Of a DNA stretch of 64,000 bases, positions 7,694 through 14,977 are shown one piece after another; within the stretch, counting starts at the first letter, position 1; the number at the start of each line of letters is the position of its first letter. Position numbers and translations under genes: made by a program. The notes beneath the pieces are model-generated. The model was not told where the DNA came from. It did not search any database and saw only the letters and a list, made by a program, of their open reading frames with translations. The DNA is from Paraburkholderia podalyriae (GTDB lineage Bacteria; Pseudomonadota; Gammaproteobacteria; Burkholderiales; Burkholderiaceae). Where the stretch lies: contig NZ_VZQQ01000029.1 in assembly GCF_014397785.1 (NCBI RefSeq), positions 1-64,000 on the forward strand, in the 5' to 3' direction.

Positions 7694-7795
7694 ACTTTAT
7701 ACGTTTTCGATGGTTTTGTGGGAAAACAGAGTCATTACGCCTGAGTTGCGCATATTTTTTATATAATAATCATGTAGTTGTACGTTACATCATAT

Positions 7796-7859
7796 GACGC
7801 AGGGGACTCAAAATCCCCCGCCGCAAGGCGTGCCGGTTCGATTCCGGCCCTGGGCACCA
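7796..7859 (+). other. attR-type site: 3' part of tRNA-Leu(CAA)
   Basis: The sequence from GACGCAGGGG to the final CCA matches the anticodon arm (anticodon CAA in the loop CTCAAAA), variable arm, T arm (GTTCGATTC loop) and 3' acceptor strand of a tRNA-Leu. The 3' acceptor strand CCTGGGC would need GCCCAGG on the 5' side. The bases where the acceptor and D arms should be are AT-rich and do not pair. So this is a tRNA 3' end copy, not a working tRNA gene. It marks the right end of the element; the intact tRNA should be at its left end, outside the window. Confidence 0.85.
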
Positions 7860-7893
7860 AAAGATGTTCCGGCAAGTGCCGAAGTATTCCGAG

Positions 7894-7928
7894 AAACCCC
7901 GTAAGATCAAGGTCTTACGGGGTTTTTT
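7894..7928 (+). terminator. rho-independent terminator after the tRNA-Leu 3' end
   Basis: A 13-bp stem AAACCCCGTAAGA / TCTTACGGGGTTT with a six-base loop (7907-7912), followed by a T run. It was presumably the terminator of the tRNA-Leu gene before the element inserted, which supports reading the region to the right as original chromosome. Confidence 0.85.
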
Positions 7929-7972
7929 ATTCTCCGACGGTCCGAGTTGACCTGTCGACTGCCGCTGGTATG

Positions 7973-8034
7973 TGGTGGTATTTTTGGTGGTATCTGGCTC
8001 GTTACCAGGTTTTATCCGGCGGGAGATACCACCA
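7973..8034. repeat. TGGTGGTAT repeats, possible integrase arm sites
   Basis: Two direct copies of TGGTGGTAT at 7973-7981 and 7985-7993, start to start 12 bases apart, and one inverted copy (ATACCACCA) at 8026-8034. They lie between the tRNA terminator and the remnant integrase, where P4-type integrases have arm-binding sites. Function is inferred from position and repetition. Confidence 0.45.
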
Positions 8035-8223
8035 TGCAGGCTCGCAGCGGCCAACTCTTTCGAGGCAGTCGCGCGCGGCTGGATGGATGAGCGCAAGAGC
8101 GGCGTCGCGCCCGCCCAGCATGCGAAGACGCTGGCCCGCATGAAAAACGACGTGTTCCCGTGGCTTGGCAAGCGCCCGATTTCCGACATCGACGCGCCCG
8201 AGATTCTGGCCGTGCAACCGTAG
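8035..8223 (+). pseudogene. P4-type integrase remnant
   Basis: About 60 residues of a P4-family integrase core-binding domain: AAANSFEAVARGWMDERKSG, then KTLARMKNDVFPWLGKRPIS and DIDAPEILAV, ending in TAG. The order 'SFEAVA..W...L..DVFPWLG.RPI..I.AP..L' is the standard P4 integrase pattern. Both the N-terminal DUF4102 region and the whole catalytic domain are absent. It is unrelated in sequence to the intact integrase at 6200-7693, so an older island used the same tRNA-Leu. Confidence 0.75.
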
Positions 8224-8554
8224 ACGCCCTGCTCCACTGAGTCAACTTTCAGTTGGGCGAAAAAACCTCGACTGTGGTGAGCGGTCTCCATCGCATTTGC
8301 TTTTGATCTGAGACGATTGCTTCGCGGTATGCTCGCACTTGTCTTGCGTTTGAAGACAGAAGGAGCACCGGCACGCGCATCATGTCAACCGACCTAACGG
8401 TCCGTTCAGTAACGATTCAACAGCATCCTTCGGCGCTCTGATTGCATTTGAAATCGCACGTCAAAAACAACAAAGAAAATAGGAACTGCAGGATAGGCTC
8501 GCGCCGGTTATGGGCACCATGCCCGTTATCATCTTTCAATGACGCTGGAATCGG
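8224..8554. other. region without a recognisable gene
   Basis: About 330 bases between two gene remnants. All frames are short. A minus-strand stretch around 8200-8290 reads GFFAQLKVDSVEQGVYG, which is protein-like for about 20 residues only. Probably decayed DNA. Confidence 0.4.
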
Positions 8555-8929
8555 GGAAGGCGCCTCACAGATCTCGCAACCGGATGCAACGCGATTCGAT
8601 CCCTCGCGTGGGGCTTCGGTGAAATCGCGGGCTAGCGCCGTTCACTGGCCTTGCATCTGTTCGAGGCGCGATGGTTCTACGGGGTCAACGGTGACCGCAG
8701 TGTGGTGTTCGTCGCGCGCGTGCCGGACCCTCTGTCGCTCAACATCGTCGCGCAGGTGCTCAACGCTTTGCTGCTGCCGTTGGTTGCAGGATAGCTGATC
8801 GCGCTGGCGAGCGGCACTGTGTTGCCCGCTGCAGAGCGAGTGCGCGGCGCATTTCGCGTGGCGCCGATCATTGGCGTGAGCATCGCGTGCCGCATCGGCA
8901 TCGTCGGGGCGCTCGGCGTATTGCTGTGA
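8555..8929 (+). pseudogene. 3' remnant of an NRAMP-type metal transporter gene
   Basis: In one frame the sequence reads LAWGFGEIAG, stop, RRSLALHLFEARWFYGVNGD, VPDPLSLNIVAQVLNALLLP and LVAG, stop, LIALASGTVL, ending in TGA at 8927. This resembles the C-terminal third of NRAMP-family Mn/Fe transporters: 'aWa.gE..g..hsl.....eA..FYgv', then a membrane helix with 'Nv.a.vl.Pl'. Two in-frame stops and the missing 5' part make it non-functional. Family assignment is by pattern memory and is moderate. Confidence 0.5.
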
Positions 8930-8967
8930 GGCCGATCAGACATGCCGGGCGATCATCGGCCGGCATG

Positions 8968-9468
8968 TCAACAGTCGGCCACGATAAAGCGGCGCAATTG
9001 ACGCACAAACTCCGCGCGGGCGGCGGCAGGCAGTTGCCGTCCGACGGGAATACGCTGCCAGCCGTCGCAAAGGTAGACGGCGCCATCGCTGTCGCCGACA
9101 GACACGGCCAAGCGGGCCGCATTCATCCGATGCATCGTGCGGCGTCCGCGCTCGTGTATTTCGACGATCACGAACGGGGGCGCGAACGTCAGCACCTCGC
9201 CGTCCGTCGCGTGCCTGGAGTAAGCGATAAAGGCGATGCCGACGGCCACGGTGCAAAGCATCGAGAAGGGCAGCGCGAGCCACACGCCGAATGCGAATGC
9301 CGCTACCACGCCGATCGCGAGGACGAGCGCCATGAGGAACACGGTCGCGGCGAGCGACTGCCGCGGCGTGAGGGAGCAGTTGCGCTTGAGGCGCCACTCG
9401 CGGGTCGGCACACCTCCCTCGCCGTCAAAAGGGCCAGGCCCGTACGACCGCCTGAAGTATGCGTACAT
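8968..9468 (-). CDS. DUF2244 membrane protein
   Basis: A 166-residue protein of the DUF2244 family. Residues about 25-45 hold the conserved WRLKRNCSLTPRQSL motif. Two hydrophobic spans (about 48-85) follow, then a cytoplasmic strand-rich part with FAPPFVIVEIHERGRRT and a C-terminal RAEFVRQLRRFI. The ATG at 9468 has GGGA about nine bases upstream and places the conserved region at its usual distance; ATG 9531 would add 21 unconserved residues. DUF2244 genes often accompany cytochrome oxidase genes, and the oxidase operon is 2.5 kb away. Function unknown. Confidence 0.75.
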   Translation of the reverse strand: MYAYFRRSYGPGPFDGEGGVPTREWRLKRNCSLTPRQSLAATVFLMALVLAIGVVAAFAFGVWLALPFSMLCTVAVGIAFIAYSRHATDGEVLTFAPPFVIVEIHERGRRTMHRMNAARLAVSVGDSDGAVYLCDGWQRIPVGRQLPAAARAEFVRQLRRFIVADC

Positions 9469-9536
9469 GATCGAAAGTCCCGCATCATGGAGCCATTCGT
9501 GACGCGCAATGCGCGTGCCGCCAGCGTCCACGCCGC

Positions 9537-9690
9537 TTGCAATGTCACCGTTCCGCTCGCTACGGTATCTACCTGTGGCACTTCATCTGCGTGCCGTTCG
9601 TCGCGATGGTGCTGGCGGTGCTCGCCGCGTCTATCGCGCATCATCCTCGCACATGTCGAACGGCGCTTTCACCGGAGTGGCCGAGCATGA
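9537..9690 (+). pseudogene. possible acyltransferase 3' remnant
   Basis: One frame gives ARYGIYLWHFICVPFVAMVL, resembling the YGiYLwH helix of OafA-type acyltransferases. A shifted frame ends LAHVERRFHRSGRA, which resembles their closing 'E.p..rlgr' segment. Only about 50 residues in two frames remain, so the call is weak. Confidence 0.25.
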
Positions 9691-9769
9691 CGATCTCGAC
9701 GAGGCGCTCATGTTGTTGCGCGGCGAGCCTTTTCTGCTCTGGAAACCGGTCGATCAACACGGCACCGGA

Positions 9770-10303
9770 CTACGAAGGGCCGCCCGCGTCCGCCTTGACC
9801 CTAGGGGATGCGTTGCGCTCGAGTCTCATGTACAGGTTCGCCGCCACGATACCCAAGACGATGTGAGTGAACAGGCTGGCCCAGTTGCGCGCTTCTGCGA
9901 ACCACGGAAAAAACTGTGTCATGCCGTAGAAATTAATCAGGTAAACGGCTACAGCGAAAGCGCCACCGGTCAGTGAAGCCATCCCCATGCTCGAGTCAAG
10001 GTTGAATGACGTCATGATCAGACCGAGGATAAGCGCGAATACGATGGCAAGGGCAAAATGCACCACAAAGGCCGCGAGCACGATGCCAATTGAGAATGCT
10101 TGCGGCGATCGCAATGCACCTCGTCCCAGAATGATCGCGGCGACCATGTGTGGGGGCTCCAGCAGACTTCCGCCCGTCGTCAGTGCCATCAGGATAACCC
10201 CTAGCACCAGGAACACAACGCCCGCAATGACGCCTGCCAGCACGGCTGCCCGCCAGTCGAGCTGGCCGTGTGTGAAATGATGGGAATCCATGTGAAGTTG
10301 CAC
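9770..10303 (-). CDS. four-span membrane protein of unknown function
   Basis: A 177-residue protein with about four membrane helices (approximately residues 19-45, 70-95, 105-130 and 140-160) and a polar C-terminus (RLERNASPRVKADAGG). The start is GTG 10303, preceded seven bases upstream by GGGAGA; ATG 10291 lacks such a site. It is transcribed alone, away from the DUF1488 remnant. Similar small proteins occur beside respiratory genes in related genomes, but I cannot name a function. Confidence 0.65.
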   Translation of the reverse strand: MQLHMDSHHFTHGQLDWRAAVLAGVIAGVVFLVLGVILMALTTGGSLLEPPHMVAAIILGRGALRSPQAFSIGIVLAAFVVHFALAIVFALILGLIMTSFNLDSSMGMASLTGGAFAVAVYLINFYGMTQFFPWFAEARNWASLFTHIVLGIVAANLYMRLERNASPRVKADAGGPS

Positions 10304-10507
10304 AATTTGTCTCCCGATTGATTCGAATAATTCATTCTAGTCCTCCAACTCGCGAGACTGATAGCTTCGCATGGCTGTCGACACCCCGACGGATGATCCT
10401 CGTTCTGGCGACGACGTGGCGTGATGAACTGTACGTGCAAGAGGCCCTTGAGGCACGTCAGCTGTTGGCCGCGGCAGACCTGTCAGCGGATCGATAATTA
10501 GTCTTTT

Positions 10508-10763
10508 CAGACACTGCGCTTTACGGCGCCCGTCGACGGCGAGCCGGTTGAGTGCGGCAATTACCGCCGAGGCGCTGGAAGATCATTTCGGCGCCCATTC
10601 CGCGCTGGAATCCGCCTTAATGGCTGCTTTCGACAACGGCCGCAATCCTATCCGCTCGGTTTGCGCGGAATCGATCGACCAGAACGGCGGCAAAGGAGTA
10701 GTGTTACATAGCGGACTGTTCAGAGTGGACGGCATGGAACCCGATCGCGGCATCACGGCATAG
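10508..10763 (+). pseudogene. DUF1488 gene with a frameshift
   Basis: One frame reads LRFTAPVDGEPVECG up to about 10557. The next frame continues AITAEALEDHFGAHSALESA and then VVLHSGLFRVDGMEP. DUF1488 proteins have exactly this order: a strand with 'F.....v.C.It.eALedHFga', then a helix and a closing strand. One extra G near 10556 breaks the frame, and a TAG precedes the first segment. It is therefore probably inactive unless the second part starts at a TTG. Confidence 0.5.
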
Positions 10764-10858
10764 TCCCGGCGCGTGCCACCGCATGCACCTCTGTCTCGGC
10801 GCGGGTGAGGTGGGGCGGCATAGTCTGCAACCGCTAGTCAACGATGGAAGGAGGCCAC

Positions 10859-11416
10859 ATGTCACTCATCGTCGCAGCACGCTTTACGACATTCCCCGCC
10901 GCTGAAAACGCGGCGCAACGGCTCTTCAATGCCGGTTTTGTCGAGGAGGACGTCACACTGTTTTTCGTCAATCCGATCGGCCAGCACGCGCGTTTTCGGC
11001 CCGGCGGCGATATCAGCGCCGACGCAAACGCGAGGGAGGCGCCGAAGGGTGCCGAGATGGGCATCGCGATTGGCGCAGCGGTTGGCGCCGTGGTCGGCGT
11101 TGGGATCTTCGCGGCGTTTTCGGCGCCGCTTATCATGTCGCTGATCGCGGCCGGGGTGAGTGCGTATGTCGGTTCATTGGTCGGCGCGATGATGCGCACG
11201 CTTGAATCCAGCAACGAAGAAACCCGTGATTCCGGCGTGCTGGTGGCCGTACACGTGTCGCCGGACAGCCAGTTGGACGCCGCACGGGTGCTGCGCGATG
11301 CGGGAGGCGCGGCGATCGAACGCGCGACCGGACGCTGGCAACAAGGGCGGTGGGCCGACTTCGATCCGCTCAAGCAGCCTGAGCCGCTCAACGAATTCAG
11401 TGAGAAGCACGCCTGA
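10859..11416 (+). CDS. glycine-zipper membrane protein
   Basis: A 185-residue protein. The first 40 residues (SLIVAARFTTFPAAENAAQR, then LFNAGFVEEDVTLFFVNP) form a small alpha/beta domain like those of stress-related 'gxSAE..a..L..aG...' proteins. Residues about 65-115 are Gly/Ala-rich with G-x3-G spacing (GIAIGAAVGAVVGVGIF), a glycine zipper likely to insert in the membrane. The tail repeats the alpha/beta pattern (GVLVAVHVSPDSQLDAARVL). The ATG at 10859 follows GGAGG and is the clear start. Monocistronic, with its own terminator. Confidence 0.7.
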   Translation: MSLIVAARFTTFPAAENAAQRLFNAGFVEEDVTLFFVNPIGQHARFRPGGDISADANAREAPKGAEMGIAIGAAVGAVVGVGIFAAFSAPLIMSLIAAGVSAYVGSLVGAMMRTLESSNEETRDSGVLVAVHVSPDSQLDAARVLRDAGGAAIERATGRWQQGRWADFDPLKQPEPLNEFSEKHA

Positions 11417-11459
11417 TTTGAAGGTGTTTTTCGCTGAGATTTTCAGCGAGCCAAGAAAC

Positions 11460-11495
11460 AAAAACGGCCCGGCATTTGTCGGGTCGTTTTGTATT
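11460..11495 (+). terminator. rho-independent terminator
   Basis: A 9-bp stem AACGGCCCG / CGGGTCGTT (one G-U pair) with a short loop, followed by TTTTGTATT. It ends the glycine-zipper gene; the A run on its left could also let it act for the opposite strand. Confidence 0.8.
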
Positions 11496-11544
11496 CAGAG
11501 CGGTGCGTTCCAGGCACTCGCCTGAGGAACGGTCGGCGCAGGGG

Positions 11545-11886
11545 TCAGTGGAAGAAGAGTTCCCGCATGCCGAAGGTGTGATGCGCTTCGGCAGCCATCA
11601 GCACCATCAGCACCAGCAAGCCCAAGGGCGGCATCAGGATGGCGTACACCAGCGCCAGCCGCTCCCACATCATGTGCATGAAAATCGACACGATCAGCCC
11701 GGCCTTGGCGATCATGAGCACGACGATCAGCGCCCAGCGCAGCAGGCCCTGCACGTGGAAGTAATCCACCATGTACGACATCGTGCTCAGTACGAACAGC
11801 AGGCCCCAGATTTTCAGGTAGATGCCGATCGGATGCTGCTGGCCGTGCGCGGCGTCGGGCCGATGGGCGGGATCGGTGTGGTCCAT
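11545..11886 (-). CDS. cytochrome c oxidase subunit IV family protein
   Basis: A 113-residue protein with three predicted membrane helices (about residues 20-42, 50-70 and 80-100) after a His-rich N-terminus. The pattern KIWGLLFVLSTMSYMVDYF, then RWALIVVLMIAKAGLIVSIF and MHMMWERL is typical of the CyoD/COX4 small subunit of haem-copper oxidases. That subunit helps assemble the CuB site rather than carrying cofactors. It is the last gene of the oxidase operon, nine bases after subunit III. Confidence 0.85.
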   Translation of the reverse strand: MDHTDPAHRPDAAHGQQHPIGIYLKIWGLLFVLSTMSYMVDYFHVQGLLRWALIVVLMIAKAGLIVSIFMHMMWERLALVYAILMPPLGLLVLMVLMAAEAHHTFGMRELFFH

Positions 11887-11894
11887 GGTCTGCC

Positions 11895-12602
11895 TCACCA
11901 CAAATAGAACAGCGCAAAGATGAACACCCACACCAGATCGACGAAGTGCCAGTACAAGCCGGCAATCTCCACGATCTGGAAGTTGCCGTGCTCGGTGAAC
12001 CCCGGTTGCAGGATCTTGCGTGCGATCAGCAGCAGGTAGATCACACCGCAGCTCACGTGAAAGCCGTGGAACCCGGTGATCATGAAGAAGCACGCGCCAA
12101 ACTGCGCCGCGCCCATCGGGTTGCCCCAGGGGCGGATACCTTCATGGACGATCAGCTTGGTCCATTCGAAGGCCTGCATCGATACGAAGGTCGCGCCCAG
12201 CAGCGCGGTCGCAAGCAACAGTGCGGCGGCGCGCTTTGCGTTGCGCCGGTAGCCAAAGTTGACGGCCATCGCCATGGTGCCGCTGCTGCTGATCAGGACG
12301 AACGTCATGATGGCGATCAGCAGCAAAGGCACATCCACGCCGCCCACAGTGAGCGCGAACACTTTGGAAGTGTCAGGCCACGGCACCGTGGTCGACATCC
12401 GCACCGTCATGTAACCGATCAGGAAGCTGCTGAAGATGAAGGTGTCCGATAGCAGGAAGATCCACATCATCGCCTTGCCCCACGGCACCTTGAAGGCTTC
12501 GCGGTCGGCCGACCAGTCCGTGACGATGCCGCGCCAGCCGTCAGGTCCAGCGTCGGTGGGCGTGGTGGCAGCGGATTCGGTGGGGAGCGTGGGCGTGGTC
12601 AT
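11895..12602 (-). CDS. haem-copper oxidase subunit III
   Basis: A 235-residue membrane protein with about five helices. Residues about 35-60 hold KVPWGKAMMWIFLLSDTFIF, the region of the conserved subunit III acidic or polar proton-entry residue. QAFEWTKLIVHEG, then FFMITGFHGFHVSCGVIYLL and the closing GLYWHFVDLVWVFIF are subunit III signatures. It overlaps the upstream subunit-III-like gene by four bases. Subunit III stabilises subunit I and its proton uptake. Confidence 0.85.
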   Translation of the reverse strand: MTTPTLPTESAATTPTDAGPDGWRGIVTDWSADREAFKVPWGKAMMWIFLLSDTFIFSSFLIGYMTVRMSTTVPWPDTSKVFALTVGGVDVPLLLIAIMTFVLISSSGTMAMAVNFGYRRNAKRAAALLLATALLGATFVSMQAFEWTKLIVHEGIRPWGNPMGAAQFGACFFMITGFHGFHVSCGVIYLLLIARKILQPGFTEHGNFQIVEIAGLYWHFVDLVWVFIFALFYLW

Positions 12603-13210
12603 GGCGCGGCTCCATACAGCGGCCCGCAGATGGCGGCGACGAACTCAGGGGTGATCCACCACATCGCCGCCAGCAGCACGAGCCAGACAGCCAGCAGGAA
12701 ATGCCAGTAGATGGCGCAAAGCGCGATGGCGCGGTGGGTTCGGAAGGGGTCCGCGCGCTGGAGAAGCGCGATCGTCACGGCCCAGGCCACCAGCCCGCCC
12801 AGCACATGCAACCCGTGCAGGCCGGTGAGCAGGTAGAGGAAGCTATTGGAAGGATTGGCGGTGACGGTCTGCCCGGCCATCGACAGCATGCGCCAGGCGG
12901 CCAGTTGTCCGATTACGAACACTGCCGCCAGCACACCGCCCGACACCAGCCACGCCGCGCGGTGCAAGGTAATCTGCCGGGCCCGCTGCATGGCAATGCT
13001 TGCCAGCACCAGCGCGCCGGTGTTCCACCACAGCAGCGCTGGATGCGGGATCGGCTGCCAGTCGGGCTCGCGCATACGCATTGCATAGGCGAACAGCAGC
13101 AGTGAAAACAATGTCGTTGCCACCGCCATGAAGACGATCAGGCCGATGCGGCTCGCATTCGGCGAGACAGGTGGCGCGTCAGGAACGAAGGAGCGGGGCA
13201 GTGTGGTCAT
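12599..13210 (-). CDS. second subunit-III-type protein of the oxidase
   Basis: A 203-residue membrane protein that also has the subunit III signature (NSFLYLLTGLHGLHVLGGLV and AIYWHFLLAVWLVLL) but a different N-terminal half with a MRMREPDWQP loop. It overlaps both neighbours by four bases, so it is translated with them. Two subunit-III-type genes in one oxidase operon is a recurrent arrangement in this bacterial group; whether both sit in one complex is not known from sequence. Confidence 0.8.
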   Translation of the reverse strand: MTTLPRSFVPDAPPVSPNASRIGLIVFMAVATTLFSLLLFAYAMRMREPDWQPIPHPALLWWNTGALVLASIAMQRARQITLHRAAWLVSGGVLAAVFVIGQLAAWRMLSMAGQTVTANPSNSFLYLLTGLHGLHVLGGLVAWAVTIALLQRADPFRTHRAIALCAIYWHFLLAVWLVLLAAMWWITPEFVAAICGPLYGAAP

Positions 13211-14964
13211 TCGCGTGCCTCTCCGGGTTGAAGCGTCGGGTGGGAGGCCGGTTCAGGCGCCGTCGCAGGCGGCTGGTTTTGCGGGACGAAGTCTTCCTCC
13301 TGCCCCGTCGGGCTGTATTCGTACGCCCAGCGGTAAACGACGGGCGGCGCGGCGCCCCAGTTGCCATGCACTGGCGGCGTTTGCGGCGTCTGCCATTCCA
13401 GCGTGGTGGCCCGCCAAGGGTTGCTGTCGGCACGCTTGCCGCGCACCAGGCTCCACGCCAGGTTGTACAGGAACAGCAACTGCGCCACTGCAACGATCAG
13501 CGCAATGACGGTGATGAACGTGTTGAGCGTCTGCGCCGAAGATGGAATGAAGCTGAAGCCCTCATACGCGTAATACCGCCGCGGCATGCCCAGGATGCCG
13601 AGATAGTGCATCGGGAAGTAGATCGCATAGGTGCCGAGGAAGGTGACCCAGAAGTGCACGCGCCCGAGCGTGTCGTTGAGCATGCGGCCCGTCACCTTCG
13701 GATACCAGTGGTAGATGCCGCCGAACACCACCAGGATGGGCGACACGGCCATCACCATATGGAAGTGCGCCACCACGAAGTACGTGTTCGACAGCGGAAT
13801 GTCCACGCTCACGTTGCCGAGATAGAGCCCGGTCAGCCCACCCAGGACGAAGGTGCTGATGAAGCCGATGGCAAACAGCATCGGCACGGTCAGGTGGATA
13901 TCGCCGCGCCACAGCGTCAGCACCCAGTTGTAGACCTTGAGGGCGGTCGGGATGGCGATGATGAGCGTGGTGGTGGCAAAGAAGAAGCCGAAGTACGGAT
14001 TCATGCCGGCGATGAACATGTGGTGCGCCCAGACCACGAAGCTCAGCGCACCGATGACGACGATGGCCCACACCATCATCTTGTAGCCGAAGATGCTCTT
14101 GCGCGCGTGCGTGCTGATGAGGTCCGACGCAATGCCAAAGGCCGGCAGCGCGACGATGTAGACCTCCGGATGCCCGAAGAACCAGAACAGGTGCTGGAAC
14201 AGCAGCGGGCTGCCGCCGGCATGCTTGAGCGTCTGCCCCATCGACACCACGGCCGGTATGAAGAAACTGGTGCCGAGTGCCCTGTCAAGTAGCATCATCA
14301 CCGCTGACACGAACAGCGCTGGAAACGCCAGCAGTGCCATGATGGTCGCGATGAAGATGCCCCACACCGTGAGCGGCATGCGCATGAGCGTCATGCCGCG
14401 CGTGCGCGCCTGCAGCGTGGTGGTGACGTAATTCAAGCCGCCCATCGTTGCCGCGACGATGAAGATCGCCAACGACACCAGCATCAACACGATGCCCCAT
14501 TCCACGCCCGGCGTGCCCGGCAGGATGGCCTGTGGTGGATACAGCGTCCAGCCCGCGCCGGTCGGCCCGCCTGGCACGAAGAAGCTCGCCACCAGCACGA
14601 GCACGGCCAGCAGGTAGACCCAGTAGCTCAGCATGTTGAGAAACGGGAACACCATGTCGCGCGCACCCAGCATCAGCGGGATCAGGTAGTTGCCGAAGCC
14701 GCCCAGAAACAGCGCCGTCAGCAGGTAGATCACCATGATCATCCCGTGCATGGTGACGAACTGGTAGTAGTGGTTGGCGTCGATGAAACTGAACTTGCCC
14801 GGAAAGCCGAGCTGCAACCGCATCAGGTCCGACAACACAAGGCCGACCAGACCGATGGCGATGGCCGTCAGCGAATACTGCACGGCGATGACCTTGTGGT
14901 CCTGGCTCCAGACATAGCGGGTCCAGAAGCTTTGTGGGGCGTGGTCAGTGTGCGCGTAAGGCAT
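13207..14964 (-). CDS. ctaD: cytochrome c oxidase subunit I
   Basis: A 585-residue catalytic subunit with twelve predicted helices. Haem ligands are visible: H73 in TMHGMIM, and the pair in VVAHFHMVMA. CuB ligands are in GHPEVYI and VWAHHMF. The Tyr of HPEVY is the cross-linked residue. The Glu in GHPEV is the D-channel glutamate, which classes it as an A1-type oxidase. It reduces O2 to water and pumps protons in the inner membrane. Preceded by subunit II and overlapping subunit III by four bases. Confidence 0.95.
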   Translation of the reverse strand: MPYAHTDHAPQSFWTRYVWSQDHKVIAVQYSLTAIAIGLVGLVLSDLMRLQLGFPGKFSFIDANHYYQFVTMHGMIMVIYLLTALFLGGFGNYLIPLMLGARDMVFPFLNMLSYWVYLLAVLVLVASFFVPGGPTGAGWTLYPPQAILPGTPGVEWGIVLMLVSLAIFIVAATMGGLNYVTTTLQARTRGMTLMRMPLTVWGIFIATIMALLAFPALFVSAVMMLLDRALGTSFFIPAVVSMGQTLKHAGGSPLLFQHLFWFFGHPEVYIVALPAFGIASDLISTHARKSIFGYKMMVWAIVVIGALSFVVWAHHMFIAGMNPYFGFFFATTTLIIAIPTALKVYNWVLTLWRGDIHLTVPMLFAIGFISTFVLGGLTGLYLGNVSVDIPLSNTYFVVAHFHMVMAVSPILVVFGGIYHWYPKVTGRMLNDTLGRVHFWVTFLGTYAIYFPMHYLGILGMPRRYYAYEGFSFIPSSAQTLNTFITVIALIVAVAQLLFLYNLAWSLVRGKRADSNPWRATTLEWQTPQTPPVHGNWGAAPPVVYRWAYEYSPTGQEEDFVPQNQPPATAPEPASHPTLQPGEARE

Positions 14965-14977
14965 TGCGTCTGCTCCG

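Noticed and set aside
7775..7859. A complete tRNA-Leu gene
   Set aside because: The 5' acceptor strand and D arm are missing; the bases there are AT-rich and cannot pair with the 3' strand CCTGGGC.
8887..9690. Long plus-strand frame opposite the DUF2244 gene
   Set aside because: It is the antisense shadow of a real gene, with an Arg/His-rich translation and no start site.
13171..14292. Long plus-strand frame opposite cytochrome oxidase subunit I
   Set aside because: Antisense of a highly conserved gene; translation is low complexity and has no family pattern.
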